Below, in pieces: positions 33,808 through 44,500 of a stretch of DNA of 52,500 nucleotides. The notes beneath the pieces were generated by a model. The model ran no database searches. It was not told where the DNA came from and saw only the letters and a list, made by a program, of their open reading frames with translations. How positions within the stretch are numbered: the stretch's first letter is position 1; each line of letters opens with the position of its first letter. Source of the DNA: Paratrimastix pyriformis (taxonomy: Eukaryota; Preaxostyla; Paratrimastigidae). The stretch is from assembly GCA_027972325.1 (NCBI GenBank), contig JAPMOS010000202.1, positions 1 to 52,500 of the forward strand. Reading direction: 5' to 3'. The translations under genes and the position numbers were made by a program.

Positions 33808-33995
33808 AGACATGCAGGACGCAGGCGAAGAGACACTTTACTCCCGCCTTCGCGTCGCGCGTTACACGTTCCGATGGGGGCCCTGGGACTAATGACCTCG
33901 TGTTGGGCCCTCCTCGGCCGGGGCAGCTGCGGCGAGCGGAGCCCCAGTGGGTGGGTGATAGGGGGCGGCGGGGGTGGGGGTGGGGGGGGGGGGGG
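33808..33995 (-). mobile_element. LINE 3'-end fragment
   Basis: Nearly identical over about 170 bp to the 3' end of the LINE at 41605 (TTTACTCCCGCCTTCGCGTC, CGTTCCGATGGGGGCCCTGG, GAGCGGAGCCCCAGTGGGTG), with an internal deletion in the terminal unit. It ends in a poly-G run. Confidence 0.85.
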
Positions 33996-34002
33996 GGGGG
34001 GA

Positions 34003-34190
34003 ACATGCTGTGTATTTTCACTGTCTCTGCGCGGGACAAGACAGCCCGTCATGGACAGTCACTCGGTGTGACGATGCTGACGCCAGGGGAAGAAGCCCGC
34101 ATGTCCCCCCCACGTCCAGGCCACCCAGCGCCGCCCCATCTCAAAAGATCCTCAAGAAAAGCAGAAGCAACACTTTAATTTCCACCGGGG
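34003..34190. repeat. ~110-bp duplicated segment, copy 2, with a LINE terminus
   Basis: Begins with GAACATGCTGTGTATTTTC (a LINE terminus, minus orientation) and continues into the segment matching 32905-33020 (GATGCTGACGCCAGGGGA, CAGCGCCGCCCCATC, AGAAGCAACACTTTAAT). The shared junction suggests the segment moved with a LINE tail. Confidence 0.6.
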
Positions 34191-34541
34191 AGGGGGGATG
34201 GGGGTGGAGGGGCGGAGGAGGGGGGTTGTGGGGTGGGTGGGGTGGGTTGGAATGTCACGTCAGGCAAAATAAACTGCTCTTGATAGCGAAGCGACGGGCC
34301 GTTCGCGGGGCTGCCCTGGTTTCCGGGTGAGCTTGGGGGGGTCCAGAGTCCAGTAGTTCGAAAGTCCGCGAGCCTTGCGATCGGACTCAGCCAGCTCATC
34401 AAACACCGACAGACAAAGGTATGACCCCGCCCGGGGCGTGAGGTTCGTCGACGGCCTCCACAGCCCATCCAACATCCCCCCAACCAGACAACTGGAGGGC
34501 CCCGCGCAAATGGTCTCCACAGGATCCTCGGGGCATTGCAG

Positions 34542-35484
34542 TTAGGAGTCGCCGTCGTCGGGTTTCCACTGCTCCTCCACCACCGAGAGCCACTTGCCTG
34601 ACAAGGCATTGAACCACCTACCACACACACCCAACCCCAAAGAAGGTCAAGAGGGCAGGCAATAGTCAACATGACAAAGACTTGGGTCATGACTGATACG
34701 ACTAGCGGGTGCCGATGAGACGATGATGAATGGCACAGTCGATCAACTCGCCCAGAAGAGGGATGGTGGGGGCGGGACCTTGCATCGGCATCAAGCAGGT
34801 CGCTGCCGCAGAGCAGGAAGAGAATGGTGGCGAATGCTTCGATGTCCTTCAGAGGCCCCAGACCCATCATCACCATCAGCCGGCGTGCCTGCCGGATGTT
34901 CATCCTGTGGGCAGACGGAAATCATCAGTACACCCACTAGGGCTCGACGTCACATCGGACTCACCCACCCCCTATCATTTTGAGAGCAAGCGCACCATTA
35001 TAAAAAAAGAGGGAGGAAGAACACCACAAAATGTGCAGGCAACAGTCCACGAGGGGAGCGCCACAGTCAGGCAGTGTCCACCAGGCCAACATCCGCAAGC
35101 GTGCAGCAGCAATACGCAAATACACAGACATATTGTGGGTTTCGAAAGCGGGCCGGGCGTCAGCGCGATACAACGTGTTCAGGGCGTCACAGTCGACAGC
35201 CAGCAGCGGCTCAGAGCGCGAGGTGAAGTTGCTCTTGCGTCCGAAGGAGGCGGACAGGTCGTACCGTGCCGGTTCAGGGACATCACCGTCCCGGTCCGGG
35301 TCGACGTCAACCCAACAGCCATCCCGTTCCGCCTTGGCCCAGTGATCGCTCGCCTCCGCCCAGTTGGCGTTGAGGGGTCCCAGGCCGAGTTGGCGAGACC
35401 AGGCTTCTTGCACTTCCTCTGAGGTGTTGCCCAGCCAGTGCCGCAGGACAGTCCGGCTGCCACTAAGCATACCAAGAAACACAG

Positions 35485-35537
<53 letters not shown>

Positions 35538-36180
35538 TCATCATCATCATCATCATCATCATCCAATCATCATCATCATCCAGTCATCATCCAGTCATCA
35601 TCCAGTCATCATCCAGTCATCATCCAGTCATCATCATCCAGTCATCATCATCATCATCGTCATCATCATCATCATCATCATCCAATCATCATCATCCAAT
35701 CATCACCATCATCAGCGAATCATCCAATCATCATCATCCAGTCATCATCATCCAGTCATCATCATCAACATCATCATCATCCAGTCATCAACATCATCAT
35801 CCCAGTTCTCATCCAGTCATCATCATCCTCATTCATCAATCGTCATCATCCCCAGCTTCATCATCATTCGATCACGACGTGGAAATGCGTAAAAATGTCG
35901 GACCAATCATGGAGCTCGATGAAGATGGGCAGGTTGCCTTTACCATTTGCCCAACAGGCAGCCGAGAGCTCCGACACAGGCTCGCAGTGCAGCCCTGGAG
36001 ATGCGGAGGGTGTTCAGAGGGTTGATTTGGTGGATTGGGGACACCACAGGCACTTTGATGAACAGGAGTCTCAGCAACCGTTGCTTGTCCCTTTGGCAGT
36101 TTCAAGGACGATGATCACTCTCTTTTCAAAGATCTTTTCATCTTTCACGGAACTTGTTCATGATTGATGATTGATGATGA

Positions 36181-36276
<96 letters not shown>

Positions 36277-36277
36277 C

Positions 36278-36314
<37 letters not shown>

Positions 36315-36341
36315 CGGATGATGATTTGGATGATGAGGACC

Positions 36342-36410
<69 letters not shown>

Positions 36411-39400
36411 CCCACTTTGAGCGTATTATGCTGTGGGATGCAGTGAGAGCGTGAGAAGCTCCAAGTGACGCGATCTTCAGGGTGACAGACCGCGCTCGAT
36501 GAAGTCGGTCATGTTGGAGCGGACCTCCTCCCAGGGCATGTCGATCCGCACCACCGCCCCTGCATCCCTCCCCACACACACACACACACACACAAATGAT
36601 GGAGTGACCGACAAAAATCGCGCGCGACCACGTCCAATCCAAGCCCACCACAACTCACCCCAGCTGGGAAGGAAGCTAACGGGCTGGGAGTGAAGATCGA
36701 CGTCCCTCCCGAGCAAATCCACAGCATGTCTCTCTATCCGAGCAAATCCACTGTCTGAGCAAATCCACAGCATGTCTCACTGTCCGAGCAAATACACAGC
36801 ATGTCTCTCTCTAGAACTTGTAGTGTGTCCGAGCAAATCCACAGCATGTCTCTCTGTCCGAGCATATCCACAGCATGTCTCACTGTCCGAGCAAATACAC
36901 AGCATGTCTCTCTCTAGAACTTGTAGTGTGTCCGAGCAAATCCACAGCATGTCTCTCTCTGAAGAACGGACAGTCGTTGGCCCTGAACCGGACGCAGTGC
37001 AGCCGGGTGATGAGTGTGTAGAGCCGCTTCAATACGGGTTCCATCTGCCGGGCTGCGATGCAGAGAGGAGCGGGATGAGCGAGCGGAGGAACGGGGTGAG
37101 CGGGATGATGAACGGGATGATGATGAGCGGGATGATGAGCGGGATGATGAGTGGGATGATGAGTGGGATGATGAGCGGGATGATGAACGGGATGATGAGC
37201 GGGATGAGGGAGAGGGATGATGCGGGTTTCAGGAGAGGGGGAGGGAGAGGGAGATGGAGAGGGAGAGAGAGGAGGGAGAGGGAGAGGAGGGGTAGGGAGA
37301 GGAGGAGGAGAGAGGAGGAGAGGAGAGGAGAGGAGAGGAGGAGAGGAGGGAGGAGAGGAGAGGAGAGGAGAGGAGAGGAGAGAGGGAGGAGGAAAGGAGA
37401 GGAGGAGAGGGAGGAGAGGAGGGAGAGAGGGAGAGGAGGAGGAGGAGGGAGAGGAGGAGGAGAGGAGAGGAGGAGAGGAGAGAGGAGAGGAGAGGAGAGG
37501 AGAGGAGGAGGAGAGGAGAGGAGAGGAGAGGAGGAGGAAAGGAGAGGAGAGGGAGAGGGAGAGGAGAGGAGGGAGAGAGGGAGAGGAGAGGAGGGAGAGG
37601 AGGAGAGGAGGGAGAGGGAGAGGAGGGAGAGGAGGAGAGGAGGAGAGGAGGAGGGAGAGGAGGGAGAGAGGAGGGAGAGGAGGAGGAGGGAGAGGAGGAG
37701 AGGAGGGAGAGGAGGGAGAGGAGGGAGAGGAGGAGAGGAGGGAGAGGAGGAGAGGAGGAGAGGAGAGAGAGGAGAGGAGGGAGGAGGAGAGGAGAGGAGA
37801 GGAGAGGAGAGGAGAGGAGGGAGAGGGAGAGGGAGAGGGAGAGGGAGAGGAGAGGGAGAGGAGAGGAGAGGGAGAGGGAGAGGGAGAGGGAGAGGGAGAG
37901 GAGAGGGAGAGGGAGAGGGAGAGGGAGAGGGAGAGGGAGAGGGAGAGGAGAGGAGAGGAGAGGGAGAGGAGAGGAGAGGGAGAGGAGAGGGAGAGGAGAG
38001 GGAGAGGGAGGAGAGGGAGAGGAACCAACAAGAAACTTTGAAAAGGATTCACAGAAAAAGAAAGACCAAGAACGGCAGCGTCGAAATGACGCGTTCAAAA
38101 AAAGATAAATACCTATAGGGAGAGGGAGAGGGAGAGGGAGAGGGAGAGGAGGGAGAGGAGAGGAGGAGAGGGAGAGGGAGAGGGAGAGGGTCCCCTTACG
38201 GGCCCCGGTGGCTCGGTTTTCCGGAATATGAGAGGGAGAGGGAGAGGAGAGGAGAGGAGGAGAGGAGGAGAGGAGGAGAGAGGGAGAGGAGGGGGAGGGG
38301 GAGGGGAGGGGAGGGGAGGGGGAGGAGAGGGAGAGGGAGAGGGAGAGGGAGTGGGAGAGGGAGAGGAGGGAGAGGAGGGAGAGGAGGGAGAGGGGGAGGG
38401 GGAGATTCTTCCCCCGCAGTTATAGCCACTCTCAATTTTCCAATCTTCTTCCGTTGGGTTGGCATTTGATGCCTCCCAAGGATGTTCCGATTATTGATTC
38501 AAGCCAGTTTGTGGCCAATGAATCATGTTTGGAAATGATTGAACATTTGTTTGCGGATCCTTACGAGAATGCAAGATCTCCTCCGCCGCAATTTGCCAAA
38601 ATTGGCTTTGACGTTACTAATTCGATGCGGCATGCTCTTGTTATTGGTGCCACTCTTTTGAATCATGCTCGTCCGACACCTGAGTATATTGAATCATTCT
38701 TCACTGCTCGTTTGCCTCGTGGCCTGTGCACGACCCAAGATGGTTGTTATGGTGCTACTCGTGATGCTATTTTGGAACAGGGTGCCATTTTAGTGAATGC
38801 GATTGCTGTTCTCATTGCCCAATCAGCTGAACGTCAACTTGGAGGTGGTCCTGGTCCGGGGGCGCATGAAGACTCCACCACTGAGTCTGAGTGTGACCCG
38901 GATGCCACTGAGTCTGAATGTGACCCGGACGCCACTGAGTCTGAGGAGGAATGCATCATCAGCGGGTCCACTCCCGCACCTCCACCTCAATCGGCTCTGC
39001 TTCCTGCTTCAGCGCTGGGAGTGAAGAGAAAGATGAGCAATGTAATTCCGAGTCGCAAAGCACCACAACCACCGCCTGTGGAGGAGAAAGCGGCCTCTGT
39101 GCCGCTTTCGAGCCCCAAGTCGTCTCCACCCAGCCTCAAGGCACCGCCCCCTCCAGCCATGTCCAAAGCAGAGAAGAAGGAGGTGCAAAGAATGAGGAAG
39201 GCTGCTTTGCTATGACGCGAGGAGAAGTCGCTGCTCGGGAGGCCCGCGAGGCCCGTGAGGCAGTGGAAGCTCTGCCCTAAGCCGAAGCCCCAGAAGCCCG
39301 CCCCTGCACCGATCTCGCGTTTGGCTGGGTGGGGAATTGGTTGCTGAAGTACGGGTGTCGTCGGATTTATGTGTGGCGCACTTATAACCGGTGGGGTATG

Positions 39401-40878
39401 GGTCGTTCTCCCCTGGTTTGTTATGTGATTGTTCTTTGAGATTTTTCTTACTCGGACTTTGTTTCTTTGTTCTGGTCATCGGTTCTTTGTGTTACTTTTT
39501 GGCTGTTCAGGGTACACAGTATCTTCTTTGCCCTTTGGGCTTGAAGCCACTGTACCCTCTTGTTTGGAGATTTCTTCCAATAAGAGTGGTTTAACCAAAA
39601 AAAAGGAGAGGGTCCCCTACGGGCCCTGGTGGCTCGGTTTTCCGGAATATGAGAGGGAGAGGGAGAGGGAGAGGAGAGGAGAGAGGAGAGGAGGGAGAGG
39701 AGGAGAGGAGGGGGAGGAGAGGGAGGGAGAGGGAGAGGGAGAGGGAGAGGGAGAGGGAGGAGAGGAGAGGAGAGGAGGAGAGGAGGGAGGGAGGAGAGGA
39801 GGGAGAGGAGAGGAGGGAGGGAGAGGAGGGAGGGAGAGGGAGAGGAGAGGGAGAGGAGAGGGAGAGGGAGGGAGAGGAGGAGAGGGAGGAGAGGGAGAGG
39901 AGAGGAGAGAGGGAGAGGAGGAGAGGAGGGAGAGGAGGAGGAGGGGAGGGGGGAGGGGAGGGAGGGAGAGGGAGAGGAGGGAGAGGAGGGAGAGGGAGAG
40001 GAGGGGGAGGGGGAGGGAGAGGGAGACCCCTTTTACGGGCCCTGGTGGCTCGGTTTTCCGGAATATGGAAGAGGGAGAGGAAAAGAGAGGGGCGGGGAGG
40101 GCTCAATGAAGGCTCGCACAGACCTCGCACCTCCCCTGCGCGCATGCGGTCGAGGGACTTCTTGATCGTCTCTTCCGCCTGAGTCCTCATGGCCTGCGCG
40201 AAGAGCGGAGATCCAGCGTGTCAAGGTGGGGGCCATGTACGTGCGTCATGTGTGGTGTCGGCCGGTGTGTGCGGTAAAGAGAGGTTGATGGCCGGACCTG
40301 ACAGTGTGGATAATCAGGGATCCTCGTCAACTCCTCCTGCGCGCGAAAGAATTCATCCTCGCCATCTCGCGCGCACCGTCCCAAGAACTCGCGAATAAAC
40401 TCTTCCACCCTGTTGGGCAGGCCGGCAAGGAAGCGGTGCGCAGAGGCTGCGTTGCTGAGGCGTCTCGCCCGGAGTACCTCCAGACGGCTCAGCAGAAGTG
40501 CATCACGGCCCCCGGTCTGGAGGAGAGACCAAGCGAAAACCAGGAAGAAAACGTGAAGAAGTAAACGTGAGAATCACAAACCTGGGCCGGGCTCGCGGAC
40601 ACGAACGGGTTGTGGGTCATCTCAGCGTCTGAATGACCGAACATTTCGCGGTGAACAAAAACAGAATTCAGACAGTTCATGGTCTCAAGCGAAAAGAGTT
40701 CTGATGTCATCCGGTTGATTTGCCGGCTGACCGAAAGAAGGCTGCTGATAGTCTTCTCGCAACGTGCCGAGTCCTCGAAGATGTGCAAGACAACCAACCT
40801 AAACAAGGGCTGCGGCAGGTCCGATAAGGTCAATGCGGAGTCATTTTGGGTGGGAGCGAGGACACCCTTCTCCGGCAT
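34542..40878 (-). CDS. F-box-like protein, intact paralogue B (9 exons, 453 aa)
   Basis: Exons in order: 40582-40878, 40298-40516, 40124-40193, 36972-37052, 36491-36559, 35904-35994, 35130-35462, 34779-34904, 34542-34617. Phases close at every junction and the sum is exactly 454 codons with a TAA stop, which strongly supports the model. The N-terminus MPEKGVLAPTQND leads into LTLSDLPQPLFRLVVLHIFE and SLLSVSRQINRMTSELFSLE, an LP..L..L..VSR pattern like an F-box. If so it would recruit substrates to an SCF ubiquitin ligase, but this is a pattern call only. Later exons contain EPVLKRLYTLITRLHCVRF (LRR-like) and VVRIDMPWEEVRSNMTDFIE. The C-terminus is WFNALSGKWLSVVEEQW plus an acidic tail. Intron 3 is 3,071 nt and holds (GAGAGG)n arrays and a nested ORF. 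A further open stretch at 34258-34520 (…SLSRAVYFA) lies just beyond the stop. Confidence 0.75.
35487..35872. repeat. (ATC)n microsatellite in F-box-like B intron 6
   Basis: ATC runs with CCAGTCATCAT and CCAATCATCAT variants, between exons 6 and 7. Confidence 0.95.
36168..36412. repeat. (GAT)n microsatellite in F-box-like B intron 5
   Basis: Long GAT run with a few CGGATGAT interruptions, between exons 5 and 6. It has the opposite strand polarity to the tract in intron 6. Confidence 0.95.
36708..36962 (+). mobile_element. Tandem array of LINE 3'-tail units in F-box-like B intron 4
   Basis: About eight units of roughly 28-30 bp (TCCGAGCAAATCCACAGCAT plus GTCTCTCTG), including a higher-order repeat that carries CTAGAACTTGTAGTG twice. 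Antisense to the host gene. The array ends 10 bp short of the exon 4 donor at 36971. Confidence 0.85.
37099..37212. repeat. (GGGATGATGAGC)n 12-bp minisatellite
   Basis: About nine units of GGGATGATGA[GA][CT], next to exon 4 of the F-box-like gene on its intron 3 side. Confidence 0.9.
37225..38027. repeat. (GAGAGG)n / (GGAGA)n purine satellite, ~0.8 kb
   Basis: Pure purine strand of GGAGAG, GAGAGG and AGGAGAGG units with no pyrimidines over hundreds of bases. It may form triplex DNA. The long Arg/Glu frames on plus and Ser/Leu/Pro frames on minus are translations of the repeat. Confidence 0.95.
38028..38187 (+). other. Short unique spacer and second purine tract
   Basis: 38028-38117 is non-repetitive and A-rich (AAAGAAAGACCAAGAACG); (GAGAGG)n resumes from 38118. 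No gene seen. Confidence 0.6.
38188..38400 (+). repeat. 45-bp repeat joined to (GAGAGG)n, copy 2 of 4
   Basis: GGTCCCCTTACGGGCCCCGG, GTGGCTCGGTTTTCCGG and AATATGAG run straight into (GGAGAG)n up to about 38400. Same orientation as the copies at 39605 and 40024. With the 39605 copy it brackets the nested ORF as a direct repeat. Confidence 0.9.
38469..39215 (+). CDS. Intronless ORF (248 aa) nested in F-box-like B intron 3, unrecognised
   Basis: Starts MPPKDVPIIDSSQFVANESC. The N-terminal 120 residues look globular and helical (NSMRHALVIGATLLNHARPT, GATRDAILEQGAILVNAIAV). Then comes an acidic tandem (ESECDPDAT twice, ESEEE), then a Ser/Pro-rich basic tail with KRKMSN and a Lys/Arg-rich end (SKAEKKEVQRMRKAALL). 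The DNA is clearly richer in A/T at third positions than surrounding genes (TTTGCC, GATGCTATT, GTTATTGGT). About 390 nt of T/G-rich unique sequence follow the stop, ending AACC plus eight A at about 39597-39604. The insert is bracketed by direct 45-bp repeats. This suggests a retrocopy or mobile-element ORF. Transcribed opposite to its host gene. Function unknown. Confidence 0.6.
   Translation: MPPKDVPIIDSSQFVANESCLEMIEHLFADPYENARSPPPQFAKIGFDVTNSMRHALVIGATLLNHARPTPEYIESFFTARLPRGLCTTQDGCYGATRDAILEQGAILVNAIAVLIAQSAERQLGGGPGPGAHEDSTTESECDPDATESECDPDATESEEECIISGSTPAPPPQSALLPASALGVKRKMSNVIPSRKAPQPPPVEEKAASVPLSSPKSSPPSLKAPPPPAMSKAEKKEVQRMRKAALL
39605..40022 (+). repeat. 45-bp repeat joined to (GAGAGG)n, copy 3 of 4
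   Basis: GGTCCCCTACGGGCCCTGG, GTGGCTCGGTTTTCCGG, AATATGAG, then about 370 bp of (GGAGAG)n. It begins right after the A8 run that ends the nested insert. Confidence 0.9.
40024..40090 (+). repeat. 45-bp repeat joined to purine tract, copy 4 of 4
   Basis: GACCCCTTTTACGGGCCCTG, GTGGCTCGGTTTTCCGG, AATATGGAAGAGGG, with only a short purine tract. It ends about 35 bp before exon 3 of the F-box-like gene. Confidence 0.88.
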
Positions 40879-41295
40879 TGGCGTCTCCTCAGTCCGGGTT
40901 ACCTACACAAACTCGGCGGCTTTCGAATTTTTGTTCGGCAACACGTTTCGGGGGAAGAACGTGTTGGCCCTGGAAGGAACACGTTCCGCTGTTTTTGTTC
41001 TTGGATGTCACAAATTTACGACTCCAATTTCCATACGTGTCGTCAAGATGCCTCCGCTTGTCACCCACAGATCAGGTCAGATCGCTCGATTCTTATTAAG
41101 GTCATGGCAAACAAAACGGTCTGTCGGGCAGAAATGGGATCGATCTCTCAGTCGACTCGGGCGGCCCAAAAGTGTTCGGGGACAAGTGCGCTCGCCCAAA
41201 GAACAAGAGCTTTATAAACCGGAAAGGCTCCACCAATCAAACCAGGGGGGGGGGGGGGGGGGGGGGGTGGGAGTGGAGGCGTGATGTGTGTGTGT
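40879..41295. other. Region upstream of F-box-like B
   Basis: About 340 bp of unique sequence probably holding the promoter of the minus-strand gene, then a poly-G run (about 41246-41268). No gene or RNA feature seen. Confidence 0.4.
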
Positions 41296-41299
41296 GGGC

Positions 41300-41425
41300 C
41301 GCCCAGTGATGGGTGTGGCGGGGGGGGGGGGGGGGGTGCTCAGTGGCAGGTGGGGCGGGTCGTGGGCCTGGGCCTGCGGCGCGGCTCAGGGCGCGGGGCA
41401 CGCCCCGGCAGCAGCGCCACGGAAC
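41300..41425 (-). mobile_element. LINE 3' fragment (30.5-kb family)
   Basis: GGCCGCCCAGTGATGGGTGT, GTGGGGCGGGTCGTGGGCCT and GGGCGCGGGGC match 30657-30765 in order, interrupted by a poly-G run. It marks another truncated copy beside the 41.6-kb LINE. Confidence 0.75.
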
Positions 41426-41473
41426 CTTGAGAAAGGAATCGTCACAAAAAGGTGTGATCCCCCCCCCCCCAAC

Positions 41474-41533
41474 TTCATCATCATCATCATCCAATCATCA
41501 TCATCCAATCATCATCATCATCATCATCCGTCG

Positions 41534-41596
<63 letters not shown>

Positions 41597-41597
41597 G
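41474..41597. repeat. (ATC)n microsatellite flanking the LINE 3' end
   Basis: ATC run directly abutting the LINE terminus at 41598. A matching ATC run abuts the LINE 5' end at 44716. Confidence 0.95.
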
Positions 41598-44500
41598 AGA
41601 GAGACATGCTGTGTATTTGCGAGGACGCAGGCGAAGAGAAACTTTACTCCCGCCTTCGCGTCGCGCGTTACACGTTCCGATGGGGGCCCTGGGCCTAATG
41701 ACCTCGTGTTGGGCCCTCCTCGGCCGGGGCAGCCGCGGCGAGCGGAGCCCCAGTGGGTGGGTGATAGGGGGCGGCGGGGAGGTGGGGGTGCCTTGTGTCA
41801 GGGGTGCGGCTCGTCGGCAGCCGCCCTGTTCCGCATGGTCATCAGGGCCAGGGCGTCGCGCACGAGCAGGGTGGCGAGGGAGGAGAGGCACTTCTGGAGG
41901 CCCAGCCGGATCTCAGGCGGGGAGGCCGGGTGGTCCGAGAGGGCCTGCAGCGTGGCCCGAGGGACGACTCCCCGCGCCGAGAGGACGACCGGGACCACGC
42001 GGCAGGGTTGCCCGGTGGCGAGATCGACCGACAAAGCTCGGCGTAGTGGGTGGCTTTTCCCGCTGCCAGGGCGGGCCAACCCTGGCTGTCGCCCCTGTGA
42101 TGGCCACGTCCACGAGCCACCAGGCGCCGTCGGGGCCCGAGACTGCAGGACCAGGTCCGGGTGCAGGTCTCGGAAGGCCGCTGGGATCTCATCCAGCAGG
42201 GGTTGCGGGAGGGCCGGCTGACGGTTGGTTGCCGAGACGCCCAGGTAGTGCCGGATCACCCAGGCGTCCTGGCCGCCGAACCAGGCCCACAGGCGGCGGA
42301 CGGCACGGTCGTGCCTGGCCGTGTAGTAATGGTGGAACCTGCCGCAGGCCGACAGCAGGTGGGCCATGGTCTCTGGGGCCCCGTGGCAGAGCGGGCAGGT
42401 GTGGTCCAGGCAGCGCCTTGGCCCGCGTAGAGGGCGCGGATGGTTGCCAGGGTGGGGAACGTGCCAAAGAGCAGCCAGACGAGGCGGCGCACCTTCCAGG
42501 CGGGGCCGCGAGCTGCCGCCAGGCCGCCGAGGCCAGCTTCTGCTCGAGTGTGTCGAGGGTCACCCCGATGAGGCCATGCTCCGGCGCTGTAGCCACTCGC
42601 GGCTGTCTTCCTCACATTGGAGGGCAAGGCAGAACCCCGGGCCGCGGCGGTGGTGAACGGTCGAGCAGGGAACGGCAGGGCGCATCCACCGGTCCTGATG
42701 GCCGGAACCGGAGCGGGGCTGGGCAGGTGAGGCCGATCTGTTGCGGGGGCGGTAGGCTTCCGGGGTTGGTGGCGGGGGGCGGCGGGTCTGCCGCCGCGGC
42801 CTCCCCGCCAGGCGGTCAGCTTGCAGGTTCCCCCACAGTTGGGGGGGCATGGGGGACGGCGACGTCGGCGTGTGATGGGACGTGGTGACAGAGGAGGCGC
42901 GGCCAGCGGGAGAGCAGCTCGTCGCGGATCCGGAGGACGGTCTGCTGGCACTGAGACAGGCCACAGGACCGGCAAAGGGCGCCGAGGGCGTATGAGCTGT
43001 CGGAGAGGAGCAGGATGGCTCGGCTCGGTGACACCCGCTCCCTGCTGAGCAGCTCGGCGGCCAGGCGGATGGCCTCCACCTCGGCCTGTGCGTTGCTGGT
43101 GGGCCACAGGAGCGTGCGGCGGAGCGCCACCGCTCTGCCGTCGGGGTGGATCAGGACGGCGGCCGCGCCCCCTCAGGAGCCCCTCGGGTCCGACCTCGAA
43201 GGAGCCGTCCGTGAAAACCTGTATCGAGTCCGCCGGCAAGGTGGGCAGCAGCTCCGCGAGACCCATCAGGCGGAGCTCCTTCCGGCGGTCGCGGTGGCCG
43301 GCCCCCTGTGGGAAGACGTGGGCCCCCGGACGAGCTGGTTCCGGAGGAGCCAGCCTGGCCGCCGGGAGTTGGGGACGAGGCTGTAGGCGTGCCGGGCCTG
43401 GTCGTGCGCCAGCCATTGCCACAGGGCCTCAGGGACGGCGATCTCCGTGGCGCAGGACCTGCGGCGGCGCGGCGGCGGGCTGGGGAGTGAGGGGCGGGCG
43501 GCGGCCACCAGGACGCGGGCGAAGGCGTGGGGCGGGCCCATTGGTCGAGGAAGTGGCCACCTGGCGGGGGTTGAGGAGCGGGCCACCAGGCCCAGGTGGG
43601 CCTGACGCAGGGTGGCTTCGATGCGCGGGAGGCCGGGGCCCTGGCCGGGCAGGAACAGGAAGGCCCGCGGGACGCCGGGGAGGAACTTCTTGTCGGTCCC
43701 CAGGGGCGGCCCGTGAACCAGGCCGCCGCATAGCGAGCCAGGGTGTCTTCGAGCTTGGCGCACAGGTCGGCCGACGGGCACGCGGCGGTAAGGCCGTACA
43801 CCAAAGTCGGAAGGGCCCATTGCTTTGTGGCCTCCACCTTTGCCAGCGGGGAGGGCGCAGCCGTGGATCAGGGCCAGCCTCTTGTCCCAGTTGGCCAGCA
43901 CCCGCGGCAGGTGCGTGGCGGCGAGGCCCTCGGGGAGATGTCGTAGCCCAGGTAGGTGTAGGATCCGCTGGCCCCGCGGAGCCCAGTGTTGGGATGGCCT
44001 TCCCTTGGAGGAGTGCCCGGGCGCTGGTGTGCGGCTGACCCCCTTCGACTGCCAGCAGGGCGCACTTGTCGGTGTTGGTCGACTGGCGTGCCCAAGCCAG
44101 GAAGGCGTCGACCCGGTGGCAGAGGACGGCAAGGGCGGCGTCGCTGGGCGCGAGGAGTGCGATGTCGTCGGCAAATGCCTGGGTTGTTGCCGCGGTCGTG
44201 GGATCCTCGACCAGCCCCGCGCCGAGGTCCCCAGGGCTGGGTCGGCCATCGCCAGCCAACGAAGGAGTGGGTCGACCGCCAGCAGAAATATGATTGGTGA
44301 GAGCGAATCGCCTTGTCGGACGCCTCGGTCCAGGGCGATGCCCTCGGCGTCGTCCGGCCGGAGGCGCCAGGTCATCCGGAGTCCCTGATGCATCTCCATG
44401 ATCACGGCCAGCAGGTGTTCAGGGATGCGGGCAAGCTCGAGGCCTTTCCGGATGACCCACCGCTCCACGCTGCCGAAGGCATTCCGCAGGTCAATGAACG

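Noticed and set aside
37217-38118. Long Arg/Glu/Gly and Ser/Leu/Pro frames (up to 448 codons) over the purine satellite
   Set aside because: Pure repeat translations on both strands; the region is intron 3 of the F-box-like gene.
41313-42888. Plus-strand frames of 302 and 425 codons
   Set aside because: Antisense shadows of the LINE C-terminal domain in GC-rich DNA; the minus strand has recognisable zinc knuckle and endonuclease motifs.
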